Part shown: positions 6,035 through 12,505 of the stretch, in pieces
How positions within the stretch are numbered: position 1 is the stretch's first letter
How the letters are laid out: the number at the start of each line of letters is the position of its first letter
Assembly (NCBI GenBank): GCA_003162495.1
Contig: PMOF01000064.1
Span: 1-12,505 of the forward strand
Direction of reading: 5' to 3'
Source of the DNA: Acidobacteriaceae bacterium
GTDB taxonomy: Bacteria; Acidobacteriota; Terriglobia; Terriglobales; Acidobacteriaceae
DNA length: 12,505 nucleotides
Translations under genes and position numbers: made by a program
Notes under the pieces: model-generated
Database searches by the model: none
What the model saw: the letters and a program-made list of their open reading frames with translations, nothing else
Told to the model about the DNA's origin: nothing

Positions 6035-6409
6035 TTGGACGCGCGCGATGAGGTTGAGTCCGACCAGTTGAATCTGCTGGCGCAGGCATTCTGCGAGCAG
6101 CTGTTGGCTTGCCTCGATGAGTGTGCGCGAGGGCGGAAGGGACTGTTTTCCGACGTGGAGTTGCTGAGCGACGAAGGTCAGGGCAGCGGCTGGACGGAAG
6201 CGGCGCGGCTGCGGGAGCTGGCAGGGGCGCTGCAGGGCGTGTTTGCCCAGCAAGAACGACAGAATGCGCTCTGCGATGAGTTTCTCGATTTGTGCTCGAT
6301 GCACGGGGAAAGCCATCCGGGAGAACGGCGGCTGGCGCGGGCGTTTCTGGAGCGGATTGAGCGGGGCGAGGTGGGCGTTCAGCCGCCGGAGGAGAAGAAG
6401 TTTTGGTAA
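6035..6409 (+). CDS. Small hypothetical protein, coupled to the next gene
   Basis: I do not recognise this gene. The 124-residue product is predicted largely helical, charged and soluble, with four cysteines in two CxxxC-like or nearby contexts (AFCEQLLACLDEC and ALCDEFLDLC) and a C-terminal tail rich in Glu and Lys. No signal peptide or membrane segment is seen. The start is TTG at 6035, chosen because GAGGAA lies at 6025-6030, just before it, and no upstream ATG or GTG is in frame after the preceding stop. Its stop codon overlaps the start of the following membrane-protein gene by one base (TAATG), so the two are probably translated together. The 98-bp gap after the EAL gene leaves open whether all three share a transcript. 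Confidence 0.7.
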   Translation: MDARDEVESDQLNLLAQAFCEQLLACLDECARGRKGLFSDVELLSDEGQGSGWTEAARLRELAGALQGVFAQQERQNALCDEFLDLCSMHGESHPGERRLARAFLERIERGEVGVQPPEEKKFW

Positions 6410-6792
6410 TGGTTCGCGCATTTCCGGCGCTGCTGGCGGGGTTTGCCACCATGGCGGTGCTGGTGATGGGGCTGACGGCGCTGGTCACCTGGCTGGTTCC
6501 GGAATGGGCCGGCGCGGAGGGCAAGCCGAATCCCGGCTATGCCTTCGTGAGCCTGGGGTATTCGTTTCTGGCCGCGGCGGCGGGCGGGTATGGGACGGCG
6601 TGGGCGTCGGCGGCCAATCCCATGATTCACGTGCTGGTGCTGGGGATTGTGGTGCTGGCCATGGCGGCGTTGAGTGCGCTGCAAGAGCGCAGCAAGCAGC
6701 CGGTATGGTACGCATTGACGCTGCTGGCGCTAATGCCGCTGGGCGTGCTGGCCGGGGGGCTGTTGCGGCTGAGGGTGTTGGGGATTCTGTAG
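6409..6792 (+). CDS. Small four-helix integral membrane protein
   Basis: Function is not recognised. The 127-residue product has four hydrophobic segments at about 4-27, 42-64, 69-88 and 99-120. Loops are short and the second segment is rich in Gly and Ala (LAAAAGGYGTAWAS), which suggests tightly packed helices. The start chosen is the ATG at 6409, whose first base is also the last base of the preceding stop. A TTG two codons earlier (6403) is less likely. GGAGGAGAAGAAG at 6388-6400 supplies a ribosome binding site. The overlap implies a two-gene unit in which the upstream soluble protein may act at, or regulate, this membrane protein; that is inference from arrangement only. Confidence 0.75.
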   Translation: MVRAFPALLAGFATMAVLVMGLTALVTWLVPEWAGAEGKPNPGYAFVSLGYSFLAAAAGGYGTAWASAANPMIHVLVLGIVVLAMAALSALQERSKQPVWYALTLLALMPLGVLAGGLLRLRVLGIL

Positions 6793-6822
6793 GGAAGCGA
6801 GTCAGTTGCGGGTGGGATTCAG

Positions 6823-6856
6823 AAATCCCGGGTCTCAGAATCGAGACCTGGGATTT
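6823..6856. terminator. Long hairpin between convergent genes (possible bidirectional terminator)
   Basis: AAATCCCGGGTCTC and GAGACCTGGGATTT form a 14-base-pair stem with one G-T pair and a six-base loop (AGAATC). It sits between the end of the membrane-protein gene and the end of the minus-strand porin-like gene, 30-31 bp from each, a suitable place to stop both transcripts. There is no strong T run on either side beyond the ATTT arm ends. It also resembles palindromes I recall repeated between genes in Acidobacteriota. Confidence 0.55.
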
Positions 6857-6886
6857 CCGCGGGTCAGCGTTTTTCCAACCCCAAAT

Positions 6887-7720
6887 CTAGAAACGAACGC
6901 CGAAGGTTACGGGGATCAGTTCAGTGGTTCCCAGGCCGTTGGTTTGGGTGATGGGCGGGGTGTGGATGTAGACATAGCGGGCCTCGGCAAAGAGTTTCAT
7001 CTGGCCATCGCCGTTGACTCCGCCCAGCCGATGGCTGAACCCCATACCGAGGTTGAAGCCGCCCTGGTTGGATGTGATGCTGTTGGCCGTCACGGTGACC
7101 GGGTACCCTTCGAAGTCACAGCATTCCTGAACGTTGAAGTTGGTGCTCTTGTGATAGTAGCCGCCGCCGCCCGTCACGTAGACGCTGTTGGCCCATTGGG
7201 GGAACAGGTCGATGACCGGGTCCGCGGTGAGCGAGATGATGTGAGCATTGCCGAGTTGTCCGCCGCCTGCCGCAATAAACGCGCCCGGCAGCTTGTCGTC
7301 AATAAACTGAAACTCGCCCAGCAATGTGAATCGCTTGGAGAAGCGCAGTCCGCCGCCGCCGGTAAAGTTGCCACCCCAGGTGATGTAGGGAGTGTCGTTG
7401 CCGACAGGTGCATTGAAGCCGGCGCCGCCTTCGAAGGCGAGGCCTTGGAAGAAATGATGGTGCCCGCCGTAGTCCTGGCCCCCAGCGGCTCCGCCGTCCG
7501 AGCCGAGTGATGCGGCGGCGTCGCGCAAGGCTGTGGCGCCGGAGAGGCCGTCGTCAAACCCCGGCTGGAAAGCGCTCGAGCTCGATTCCCCAGGGGCGAA
7601 TTGCGTGGTGGCGGTGGTGGAGGGCGAGGACTGGGCACTTGCAGAAACGGAGACAAGGATTGCCAGCCCGGAGATAAAGCAGGCACGCCGCAGAAGCGAC
7701 ATCCAGCGGGGTGAAGACAT
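6887..7720 (-). CDS. Outer-membrane beta-barrel protein
   Basis: The 277-residue product begins with an N-terminal signal peptide (basic MSSPRWMSLLRR, hydrophobic core, likely cleavage after SVSASAQ near residue 30). After a Ser/Gly-rich linker that includes a GHHHFF stretch (about 85-90), the rest shows alternating hydrophobic and polar strands with Gly and aromatic residues, for example GGGGLRFSKRFTLLGEFQFI and LFAEARYVYIH. It ends in FGVRF, a terminal phenylalanine as in the C-terminal beta-signal recognised by the BAM complex. This indicates a small outer-membrane barrel of about eight strands, similar in style to acidobacterial porin-like or OmpA/OmpW-like barrels. The ligand or role is unknown. 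GAGGT at 7728-7732 (reverse) is a good ribosome binding site seven bases before the ATG. A pair of adjacent cysteines (QECCDF) in a predicted loop is unusual for a barrel. Confidence 0.85.
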   Translation of the reverse strand: MSSPRWMSLLRRACFISGLAILVSVSASAQSSPSTTATTQFAPGESSSSAFQPGFDDGLSGATALRDAAASLGSDGGAAGGQDYGGHHHFFQGLAFEGGAGFNAPVGNDTPYITWGGNFTGGGGLRFSKRFTLLGEFQFIDDKLPGAFIAAGGGQLGNAHIISLTADPVIDLFPQWANSVYVTGGGGYYHKSTNFNVQECCDFEGYPVTVTANSITSNQGGFNLGMGFSHRLGGVNGDGQMKLFAEARYVYIHTPPITQTNGLGTTELIPVTFGVRF

Positions 7721-7876
7721 GTGTGCAACCTCAATATTCGATTTGTCTTAAGTGCATCCGGGAAATACGCGGTAAACCGGCCACAGGATTAGACACCGAA
7801 TGGGGGGTAAAGTTACGGAGGGAAATAAGACGGCGGGTGGGAAGTCAGATGATATTCCCACTTGCTTTGGATTATG

Positions 7877-7896
7877 CCACTAAGATATGGTAGTGG
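7877..7896 (+). promoter_or_regulatory. Inverted repeat upstream of the first antitoxin copy (possible operator)
   Basis: CCACTA (7877-7882) and TAGTGG (7891-7896) form six-base arms around eight bases, 24 bases before the ATG at 7921. TAAGAT within it may serve as a -10 box. AbrB-type antitoxins bind such palindromes near their own promoters. There is no matching repeat upstream of the second copy. The remaining 7721-7876 region, upstream of both divergent genes, shows no other feature I can support. Confidence 0.35.
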
Positions 7897-7920
7897 TACT
7901 GAATGTCGGAGGTGGGACTC

Positions 7921-8228
7921 ATGGAGACAATGCAAGTACGAGAGCCTGAGGCAGTTTGGGAACGTCCCAAATATGTTGAAGATCTTCGGGTTCGGACGCG
8001 CGTTGGGGCAAAAGGCGCCTGGTCATTCCGGCTGCGATGCGGGAAGCGCTGAGGATGGCTGAGGGCGACATGCTCGATCTGGTTGTGGTGGACGGCGAGT
8101 TGCGCATTGCAACCATGCGCGAACGGTTGCGGCGAGCTCAGGGGCGAGTGAGAAAATATGTGCCGGCCGGGGTCAGCCTCGCCGATGAGTTGAGCGCAGA
8201 ACGGCGTGAGGCTGCGAAGCATGAATGA
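7921..8228 (+). pseudogene. Frameshifted AbrB-type antitoxin, relic copy without toxin
   Basis: From the ATG at 7921 (ribosome site GGAGGTGG at 7909-7916) the frame reads METMQVREPEAVWERPKYVE and on to RTRVGAKG, then breaks. Around 8011-8016 (AAAGGC) one G appears missing: adding it restores GRLVIPAAMREAL, after which the frame continues to a TGA at 8226-8228. The 63 residues from MREAL to KHE match the intact copy at 8331-8594 at about 39 positions, including an identical DELSAERREAAKHE tail. The gene is therefore a paralogue of the intact antitoxin, broken by a one-base deletion (or a sequencing error). The tail overlaps an ATGAA as in the intact copy, but no toxin reading frame follows, so the toxin seems lost. 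It also has about 15 more N-terminal residues than the intact copy. Confidence 0.75.
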
Positions 8229-8330
8229 CGAGCGCCGGTTCCTAAGCTTTTTTAGATCGCTGGTGAGACGCAGTTCTATAAGCAGCAGCCAATTATGCGC
8301 GACAATATTACTTCGGCCGGAGGTGGGATT

Positions 8331-8594
8331 GTGGAGACTCAGGTAGAACTTCAGGCCCGGACGCAGGTCGGTGAAAAAGGGCGGCTGGTTATTCCGGCCG
8401 CGATGCGCGAGGCGCTCGGGATCTCGGTTGGCGACGCAGTGCATTTGCGCGTGGAGGACCACGAGCTGCGCATTTCGACACTGCGAGGCCGGATTCTTCG
8501 CGCCCAGCAGCGTGTGCGGCACCTTGCCCCGCCGGGAACCCTGGTTTCCGATGAGTTGAGCGCGGAAAGGCGCGAGGCCGCCAAGCATGAATAA
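8331..8594 (+). CDS. AbrB-type (VapB-like) antitoxin
   Basis: This 87-residue protein should neutralise the adjacent PIN toxin and repress the operon. Residues about 10-48 (TQVGEKGRLVIPAAMREALG onward to ELRI) read as the swapped-hairpin AbrB DNA-binding domain. Residues 52-87 form the charged helical tail expected to bind the toxin, ending DELSAERREAAKHE. I chose the GTG at 8331 because the sequence around it, GGAGGTGGGATT then GTGGAGAC, aligns with the ribosome site and ATG of the relic copy upstream. An ATG at 8295 would add 12 residues and lacks a ribosome site. The stop (TAA, 8592-8594) overlaps the toxin ATG at 8587 by eight bases, the usual coupling in such operons. The family assignment is from motif recognition. 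Confidence 0.85.
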   Translation: METQVELQARTQVGEKGRLVIPAAMREALGISVGDAVHLRVEDHELRISTLRGRILRAQQRVRHLAPPGTLVSDELSAERREAAKHE

Positions 8595-8973
8595 AGCCGT
8601 GCTCGATGCCTCCGCAATCCTGGCCGTACTTTTTCAGGAACGAGGCGCTGAAAAACTGAGCGATGAAATCTTGCAGGGCGCTGTGGTCAGCACGGTCAAT
8701 TTAGCCGAAGTGCAGACCAAACTGGTAAGAATGGGCCACGATCCAGAGAAAGCTTGGGTCGACGCACTACTACTGGAAACAGCCCCCGAGCCCTACACCA
8801 GCGAGCATGCGAAGATCGCAGGCACGCTTGCCAAAGAAACTCAAAGCCTCGGGCTTTCCCTGGGAGATCGATCTTGCCTTGCGCTGGCAATTACTCTCAA
8901 GGTCCCGGTCTACACGACCGAACGAGCCTGGAGAAACCTGAAGGTTGGGGTTCCGATTCATGTGATTCGGTGA
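8587..8973 (+). CDS. PIN-domain toxin (VapC-like ribonuclease)
   Basis: The 128-residue product is a PIN-domain protein, the toxin class that cleaves RNA with a metal-binding acidic cluster. The N-terminal strand AVLDASAILAVLF supplies Asp7, NLAEVQTKL supplies Glu41, and LGDRSCLALA supplies Asp94. The fourth position lies in YTTERAW, with Glu112 where many relatives have Asp (TADRAW). This is conservative and probably active. Length is typical for VapC. The gene starts within the last codons of the antitoxin gene, so the two are translated together. It ends 42 bp from the convergent membrane-protein gene, with no obvious terminator between. The cellular RNA target cannot be inferred from sequence. 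Confidence 0.9.
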   Translation: MNKAVLDASAILAVLFQERGAEKLSDEILQGAVVSTVNLAEVQTKLVRMGHDPEKAWVDALLLETAPEPYTSEHAKIAGTLAKETQSLGLSLGDRSCLALAITLKVPVYTTERAWRNLKVGVPIHVIR

Positions 8974-9015
8974 AGTCAGTTGAAAACACGAGAACGCTCC
9001 CTGCGCCATAGGCCT

Positions 9016-10590
9016 TTACTTTGGAACAAATGGGCAATACCCACTGTCGATTTGTTGAACCATCTCACATGTGTGTGGGCGCCCGTTCGCTGGTTTGATC
9101 TCTGCGGGTAAGCACTGATCTGGCGAAACGGCGCTAGGGCTTCTCGGCCCTACCCACAGCACGAACGTATTGCTTGGCACATCCGGATCGGCAAATACCC
9201 TGGAATGCCGCTTAATCCCAGCCCTTTTGAACGCCTCCATTAGTTCTTGAGATTTCGGATTGAGCCTATTCCAGTTCTCGTGGTAATTGACTGATAACTG
9301 TAAGTCGACGGCTCGTTCGTCCCCCGCGGGCACCGGGGATGGGCCACTAACCGCCCAACCGTTATCACTGAATATCTTTTGAAATTCTTTGGCATACGCC
9401 AAGGTTTTCTCGCCGCCAGCATAATAAATGTGTATTTTCGATTTCGTGTATTTCTTCAGAATTGGCTCAATAATTTGGTGCTGGTATTCAGTTACTTGTC
9501 TGTCGTCCGATTCTGCATCTAACACTGACGGGGAAGGTAGTTCCTTTATTCGCCTGATAGCAAAGTTTCCGTCCGCAGTTTGGTAGCTGGGCACATCGAG
9601 CTTTCCGGGTAAATCTCCTTCGAGCGCCAAAAGCTCACTGCACGAGTGTTGATCTCCGAATGCTAACTTGTATGATTCTGGTAGAGATTTGTCTCGGCAG
9701 CTCGCAATCGGCTCCGGCCCATTGTCGTACCTTACTTGCGTGGCAAAGTGAAGCTCTTTCTGAGAACTGCCTACGATGAGAATCTGTGATGATTGTGATT
9801 CTCGCGCGGCGATGTTAATAGTGTACTGTTCCTCCCATGGAGTGGATGGTGTGAACCAGAAGTACTTCTCTGATAGTTGTCTGCCAGGATCCAGCTCCGG
9901 GTAAGCTTCTGAAACAGTCCTCCCGGATTTGTCCTCCCTTAACTCTACCCGGACGTTATGAAGAATTTGCGGGCCAACCGTCCTGAGGAAAAAGGCTCGT
10001 CTTTGGCATTCCATCAATTCCCCAGTTGGGACGAGGTACGCGTAGGTGCGTTCGCTCGCGACGGCCAGTCGCATGACCAAAAAGCATACTAAAAAAAGAG
10101 GGGCCAGCGACAGGACCGGTATTCCAATGAGCTTGAGCTGGAAATACTTTGGTCGAGGCACTGAGACCTGTGTATTGATGGGCCTCGCATTCGGAAGCAG
10201 TATGGCTGACACTTCATTGCGGACCTCCGGCTGGCTGCCTATCTCATGCCAGACCTTGAACGCTGCTGTGATGAATTGGACCTCAACGACAAAGCACAGA
10301 ATCCAAGTGCCAACCGCCGCCGTCTCCCAGGTAGTACCTGAGTTGAACAGGGAATGTCGGTAAAGCAAGGCGATACAGGCCCCCGCTAAGTCGATCCACT
10401 TCTCCTTTGTAATACGAAAGATTCCCTTCCTGAACTCAGCCAACACGCGACATAGGAGTGGGAGGGAAAGGCACGCAGAGGCAGCACGCGCTAAGTTGAG
10501 CGGCTTTTCCTTTATTATTGGCCAGAGTCCATTTCTTAATTTGGCAATAGCGCGACTTAGAGGCTGGAAGGTCATTACACGAAATTCCAC
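9016..10590 (-). CDS. Unrecognised membrane protein with duplicated N-terminal unit
   Basis: I do not recognise a family. The 524-residue product has hydrophobic segments near 31-48, 66-81, 90-110 and 153-178, followed by a large soluble region. The first two segments are copies: residues 16-46 and 51-81 share about 13 of 31 residues (AKLRNGLWPIIKEK against AEFRKGIFRITKEK). The middle region (about 185-330) looks beta-rich and includes ECQRRAFFLRTVGP and YFWFTPSTPWEEQYTI. The C-terminal part (about 370-500) looks alpha/beta, with SKIHIYYAGGEKTLAYAKEF, a GWAVSG turn and TFVLWVGPRSP. Both soluble regions probably lie on one side of the membrane. The start is GTG at 10590; an ATG at 10575 is an alternative. 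The gene is visibly more AT-rich than its neighbours and sits between a toxin-antitoxin locus and rng, so it may have been acquired horizontally. Confidence 0.8.
   Translation of the reverse strand: MEFRVMTFQPLSRAIAKLRNGLWPIIKEKPLNLARAASACLSLPLLCRVLAEFRKGIFRITKEKWIDLAGACIALLYRHSLFNSGTTWETAAVGTWILCFVVEVQFITAAFKVWHEIGSQPEVRNEVSAILLPNARPINTQVSVPRPKYFQLKLIGIPVLSLAPLFLVCFLVMRLAVASERTYAYLVPTGELMECQRRAFFLRTVGPQILHNVRVELREDKSGRTVSEAYPELDPGRQLSEKYFWFTPSTPWEEQYTINIAARESQSSQILIVGSSQKELHFATQVRYDNGPEPIASCRDKSLPESYKLAFGDQHSCSELLALEGDLPGKLDVPSYQTADGNFAIRRIKELPSPSVLDAESDDRQVTEYQHQIIEPILKKYTKSKIHIYYAGGEKTLAYAKEFQKIFSDNGWAVSGPSPVPAGDERAVDLQLSVNYHENWNRLNPKSQELMEAFKRAGIKRHSRVFADPDVPSNTFVLWVGPRSPSAVSPDQCLPAEIKPANGRPHTCEMVQQIDSGYCPFVPK
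10348..10545 (-). repeat. Internal tandem duplication in the membrane-protein gene
   Basis: The segments 10453-10545 and 10348-10440 encode the two similar 31-residue units. They are offset by exactly 105 bases (35 codons). Similarity is visible in DNA as well as protein, for instance CGCTAAGT followed by CTTNTCCTTT in both on the plus strand. This points to a true, partly diverged duplication. Confidence 0.6.
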
Positions 10591-10645
10591 GTCGAGCAGA
10601 ATCCGATGTCACGCGCTTGTTGCGGAGCCTAATTCTCGCGAGGTT

Positions 10646-10685
10646 CCCACCCTAGCCACAAACACAAAAGCGCGGCGAGGGTGGG
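10646..10685. repeat. Hairpin at the 3' end of the RNase E/G gene
   Basis: CCCACCCT (10646-10653) pairs with AGGGTGGG (10678-10685), and after one mismatch GCC (10655-10657) pairs with GGC (10674-10676), giving a stem of 11 pairs around a 16-base loop. It lies 22 bp past the rng stop and between that gene and the GTG of the next minus-strand gene. There is no T run for a classical terminator. It resembles palindromes I recall repeated in acidobacterial genomes. Confidence 0.55.
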
Positions 10686-10707
10686 GCAGCTAACTTTCGA
10701 ACTACTT

Positions 10708-12505
10708 CTACCCCTGAATGTCAAACTGCTCAGGATGTAAAGTGACGTCGCTCTTGACCAGGATGTTCTTGCCGACCAACTCCTCGAATTCGTTGAGCCA
10801 ACTGGCGTTGTTCGACTTGAGAACTTTCACGGTTTCGGGGTTGACGCGCAGCAGCACGTCGGCGCCTTCGAAGTGCTTCTTCATCTTGCGCAGCTCGATG
10901 TAGATTTCGTTGCAGACAGTGGTGGGGCTCTTGACCATGCCGGTAGCCTGGCAGGTGGGGCAAGGGACGCTCAACGTCCGCTCGAGCGATTGCTTGACGC
11001 GCTTGCGGGTGATGGCGACCAGGCCGAAATCGTTGAACTGGAGAACCTTGGTGGGAGCCCGGTCGGCTTTGAGCGCTTCTTCGAGTGCGGCCAGAACCCT
11101 GAAGCGGTTCTTGCGCTCGTCCATGTCGATGAAGTCGATGACGATGATGCCGCCGAGATCGCGGAGGCGAATCTGGCGGACGATCTCGGGAACGGCATCG
11201 AGGTTGGTCTTGACGATGGTGTCTTCAAGCCGCGCCGACTTGCCGACGTATTTGCCGGTATTGATGTCGATGGCCACCAGAGCTTCAGTCTGGTTGATGA
11301 CGATGGAGCCGCCGGACTTGAGCCAGACTTTCGAGCGGAGGGCCTTGGAGATTTCGTCCTGAATGCCGAAGTGGTCGAAGAGCGGCACCTCTTTGGTGTA
11401 GAGCTTGACGCGGCGGACCAGCGTGGGCGAGAAGCGGTTGAGGAAGCGGACGATGCGCTCGTAATCGTCCTGCGAGTCCACCCAGATCGAGGAGAAGTTG
11501 GCGCTGACCTGGTCGCGCAGAATGCGCTCGATGAGCGACAGATCGTGATAGATCAGGGCAGGCGATTTGGAGGTGTCGGAACGCGTCTTGATCTCATCCC
11601 AGAGGTGGATGAGGAAGCGCAGATCGGCGCGGAGGTCTTCTTCCGACGCGCCCTCGGCGGCGGTGCGCACGATGAATCCGCCGGAGGCTTCGCCGCGCTC
11701 GTGAACGAGGACCCGCTTGAGGCGCTGGCGCTCCTCGTCGGAGGCGATTTTGCGGCTGACGCCGATGTGCGAGACGGTGGGCATGAAGACCAGGAAGCGG
11801 CCGGGCAGGGCGATGTGCGAAGTAATGCGCGCGCCCTTCTTGGCGATGGGCTCCTTGGCAATCTGCACCAGGATCTCCTGGCCGGGTTTGAGCAGGTCGG
11901 AGATGATGGGCAGGTCGGAGGTCTGCGCGGAGCGGCGGGTCATGCCGCGGCGCTGGCCTTGTCCGCCCTGTGGACCTGCCTGGGTTCCGCGGCCCCCACG
12001 GCGTCCGCGGCCACCGCGATCACGGCGCTGCTGGGATGAGTCCTGACCCTGGCCTGCGGCTGGCTGGTCCGCCGCGGCGGACTGCTCGTCCTCGTCGTCT
12101 TCTTCATCGTCAAAGGATTCGTCTTCGACGTTCTTGTCGTCGAAGTTCAATTGGATCTTGTGGTCGAGGTGGGCTTCCTGGAGCAACTCTCCCAGGTCGC
12201 CGGTGCGGAGCTGGGCGGGAAGCGTCTCCTCTTCGTAATCTTCCAGGTCGAGGTCGTCCGCCTTGGCGTGATGATGACGGGGGGCGTCGAACTCCTCCTC
12301 TTCAATCACCTCTTCTTCGATGTGGCCGGCGCCGGGGGCGTAGGCGGAGACAGCGGCGACCGTGGAGGGCTTGGCTGCCGATTGAGCGGGTGCGGGTGGC
12401 GCGGGCTCAACGGCCTTCTTTTTGCCGCCAAGGCCGAAGAGGCGGAATCCGCTGGGCGCGGCGGGGTCGACGTGGTGCGAGGCCTTGGCGTCGGAGTCGG
12501 GCGAT
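10708..12505 (-). CDS. rng: Ribonuclease E/G family endoribonuclease, N-terminus beyond the window
   Basis: This enzyme cleaves single-stranded RNA in mRNA decay and rRNA or tRNA processing. The frame is open to the right edge, so the N-terminus is missing. Counting from the GTG codon at 12309 (internal, not the true start), visible parts are the second half of the S1 region, KPGQEILVQIAKEPIAKKGA (141-160), the 5'-sensor GFIVRTAAEG (211-220), and the DNase I-like catalytic core with VAIDIN (Asp348) and IVIDFIDM (Asp392), the magnesium ligands. The zinc-link CPTCQATG (450-457) follows, and a short C-terminal small domain ends the protein. Before the second S1 half is an insertion of about 200 residues in this window: a Pro/Ala-rich stretch, a very acidic stretch and an Arg-Gly-rich stretch. 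No RNase E-like C-terminal scaffold follows the catalytic core, so the architecture is RNase G-like, with the low-complexity part moved inside the S1 domain. Confidence 0.93.
   Translation of the reverse strand, partial: SPDSDAKASHHVDPAAPSGFRLFGLGGKKKAVEPAPPAPAQSAAKPSTVAAVSAYAPGAGHIEEEVIEEEEFDAPRHHHAKADDLDLEDYEEETLPAQLRTGDLGELLQEAHLDHKIQLNFDDKNVEDESFDDEEDDEDEQSAAADQPAAGQGQDSSQQRRDRGGRGRRGGRGTQAGPQGGQGQRRGMTRRSAQTSDLPIISDLLKPGQEILVQIAKEPIAKKGARITSHIALPGRFLVFMPTVSHIGVSRKIASDEERQRLKRVLVHERGEASGGFIVRTAAEGASEEDLRADLRFLIHLWDEIKTRSDTSKSPALIYHDLSLIERILRDQVSANFSSIWVDSQDDYERIVRFLNRFSPTLVRRVKLYTKEVPLFDHFGIQDEISKALRSKVWLKSGGSIVINQTEALVAIDINTGKYVGKSARLEDTIVKTNLDAVPEIVRQIRLRDLGGIIVIDFIDMDERKNRFRVLAALEEALKADRAPTKVLQFNDFGLVAITRKRVKQSLERTLSVPCPTCQATGMVKSPTTVCNEIYIELRKMKKHFEGADVLLRVNPETVKVLKSNNASWLNEFEELVGKNILVKSDVTLHPEQFDIQG

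Noticed and set aside
8245..8260. T run (AAGCTTTTTTAG) between the two antitoxin copies
   Set aside because: No stable GC-rich stem precedes it, so it is not supported as an intrinsic terminator.
8221..8335. Remnant of a toxin gene after the first antitoxin copy
   Set aside because: Only the ATGAA start junction is shared. The following codons show no PIN motif such as LDASA, so I cannot support a toxin fragment.
7872..8588. Minus-strand ORF of 238 codons opposite both antitoxin copies
   Set aside because: Its repeated look comes from the two homologous plus-strand genes beneath it. The plus-strand frames have ribosome sites, AbrB motifs and toxin coupling.
10873..12039. Long plus-strand ORF of 388 codons antisense to RNase E/G
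   Set aside because: It lies wholly opposite a well-supported conserved gene in GC-rich DNA, where antisense frames stay open by codon bias. Its translation is an Asp/Glu/Ala/Gly-rich sequence with no motif.

Overview
The window looks like a chromosomal segment from a member of the Acidobacteriota, most likely class Terriglobia. The reasons are GC-rich coding sequence, a minus-strand rimP-nusA pair, a secreted and an outer-membrane protein of the type common in that phylum, an RNase E/G carrying a long acidic and RG-rich insertion, and several palindromic intergenic elements that resemble repeats I remember from acidobacterial genomes. The assignment is inference; no rRNA or other direct marker is present.

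Layout. Positions 1-134 (minus) hold the first 44 codons of nusA. A 151-bp inverted pair of two-hairpin repeat units (207-357) separates it from rimP (383-1000, minus). Upstream of rimP is a structured leader of about 250 nt: a consensus-like minus-strand promoter (1254-1282), a terminator-like hairpin followed by a T run (1168-1192), and two further strong hairpins. A third copy of the repeat unit lies at 1375-1438. Plus-strand genes follow: a ribbon-helix-helix antitoxin-like protein with a palindromic operator on its -10 box (1471-1833), a secreted hypothetical protein (1958-2689), a PLP-dependent group II decarboxylase (2790-4223), a membrane-anchored CSS-motif/EAL c-di-GMP phosphodiesterase (4347-5936), and a coupled pair of small unknown genes, the second a four-helix membrane protein (6035-6792). 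An outer-membrane beta-barrel protein faces them on the minus strand (6887-7720), with a long hairpin between the convergent genes.

Positions 7877-8973 hold a toxin-antitoxin locus: a frameshifted AbrB-type antitoxin relic without a toxin, then an intact homologous antitoxin overlapping a PIN-domain (VapC-like) toxin. Next is a visibly AT-richer gene (9016-10590, minus) for an unrecognised membrane protein with an internal duplication. Another large hairpin (10646-10685) follows, then the 3' two-thirds or so of an RNase E/G gene that runs off the right edge (10708-12505, minus).

The two ends are housekeeping RNA-metabolism genes (NusA, RimP, RNase E/G). The middle is a mosaic of signalling, envelope and accessory genes, with 7877-10590 the most clearly accessory part. 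I see no CRISPR array, tRNA, rRNA, transposase or phage gene. The items most worth a second look are the rimP leader, the decayed tandem antitoxin copy, the AT-rich membrane protein, and the insertion in RNase E/G.
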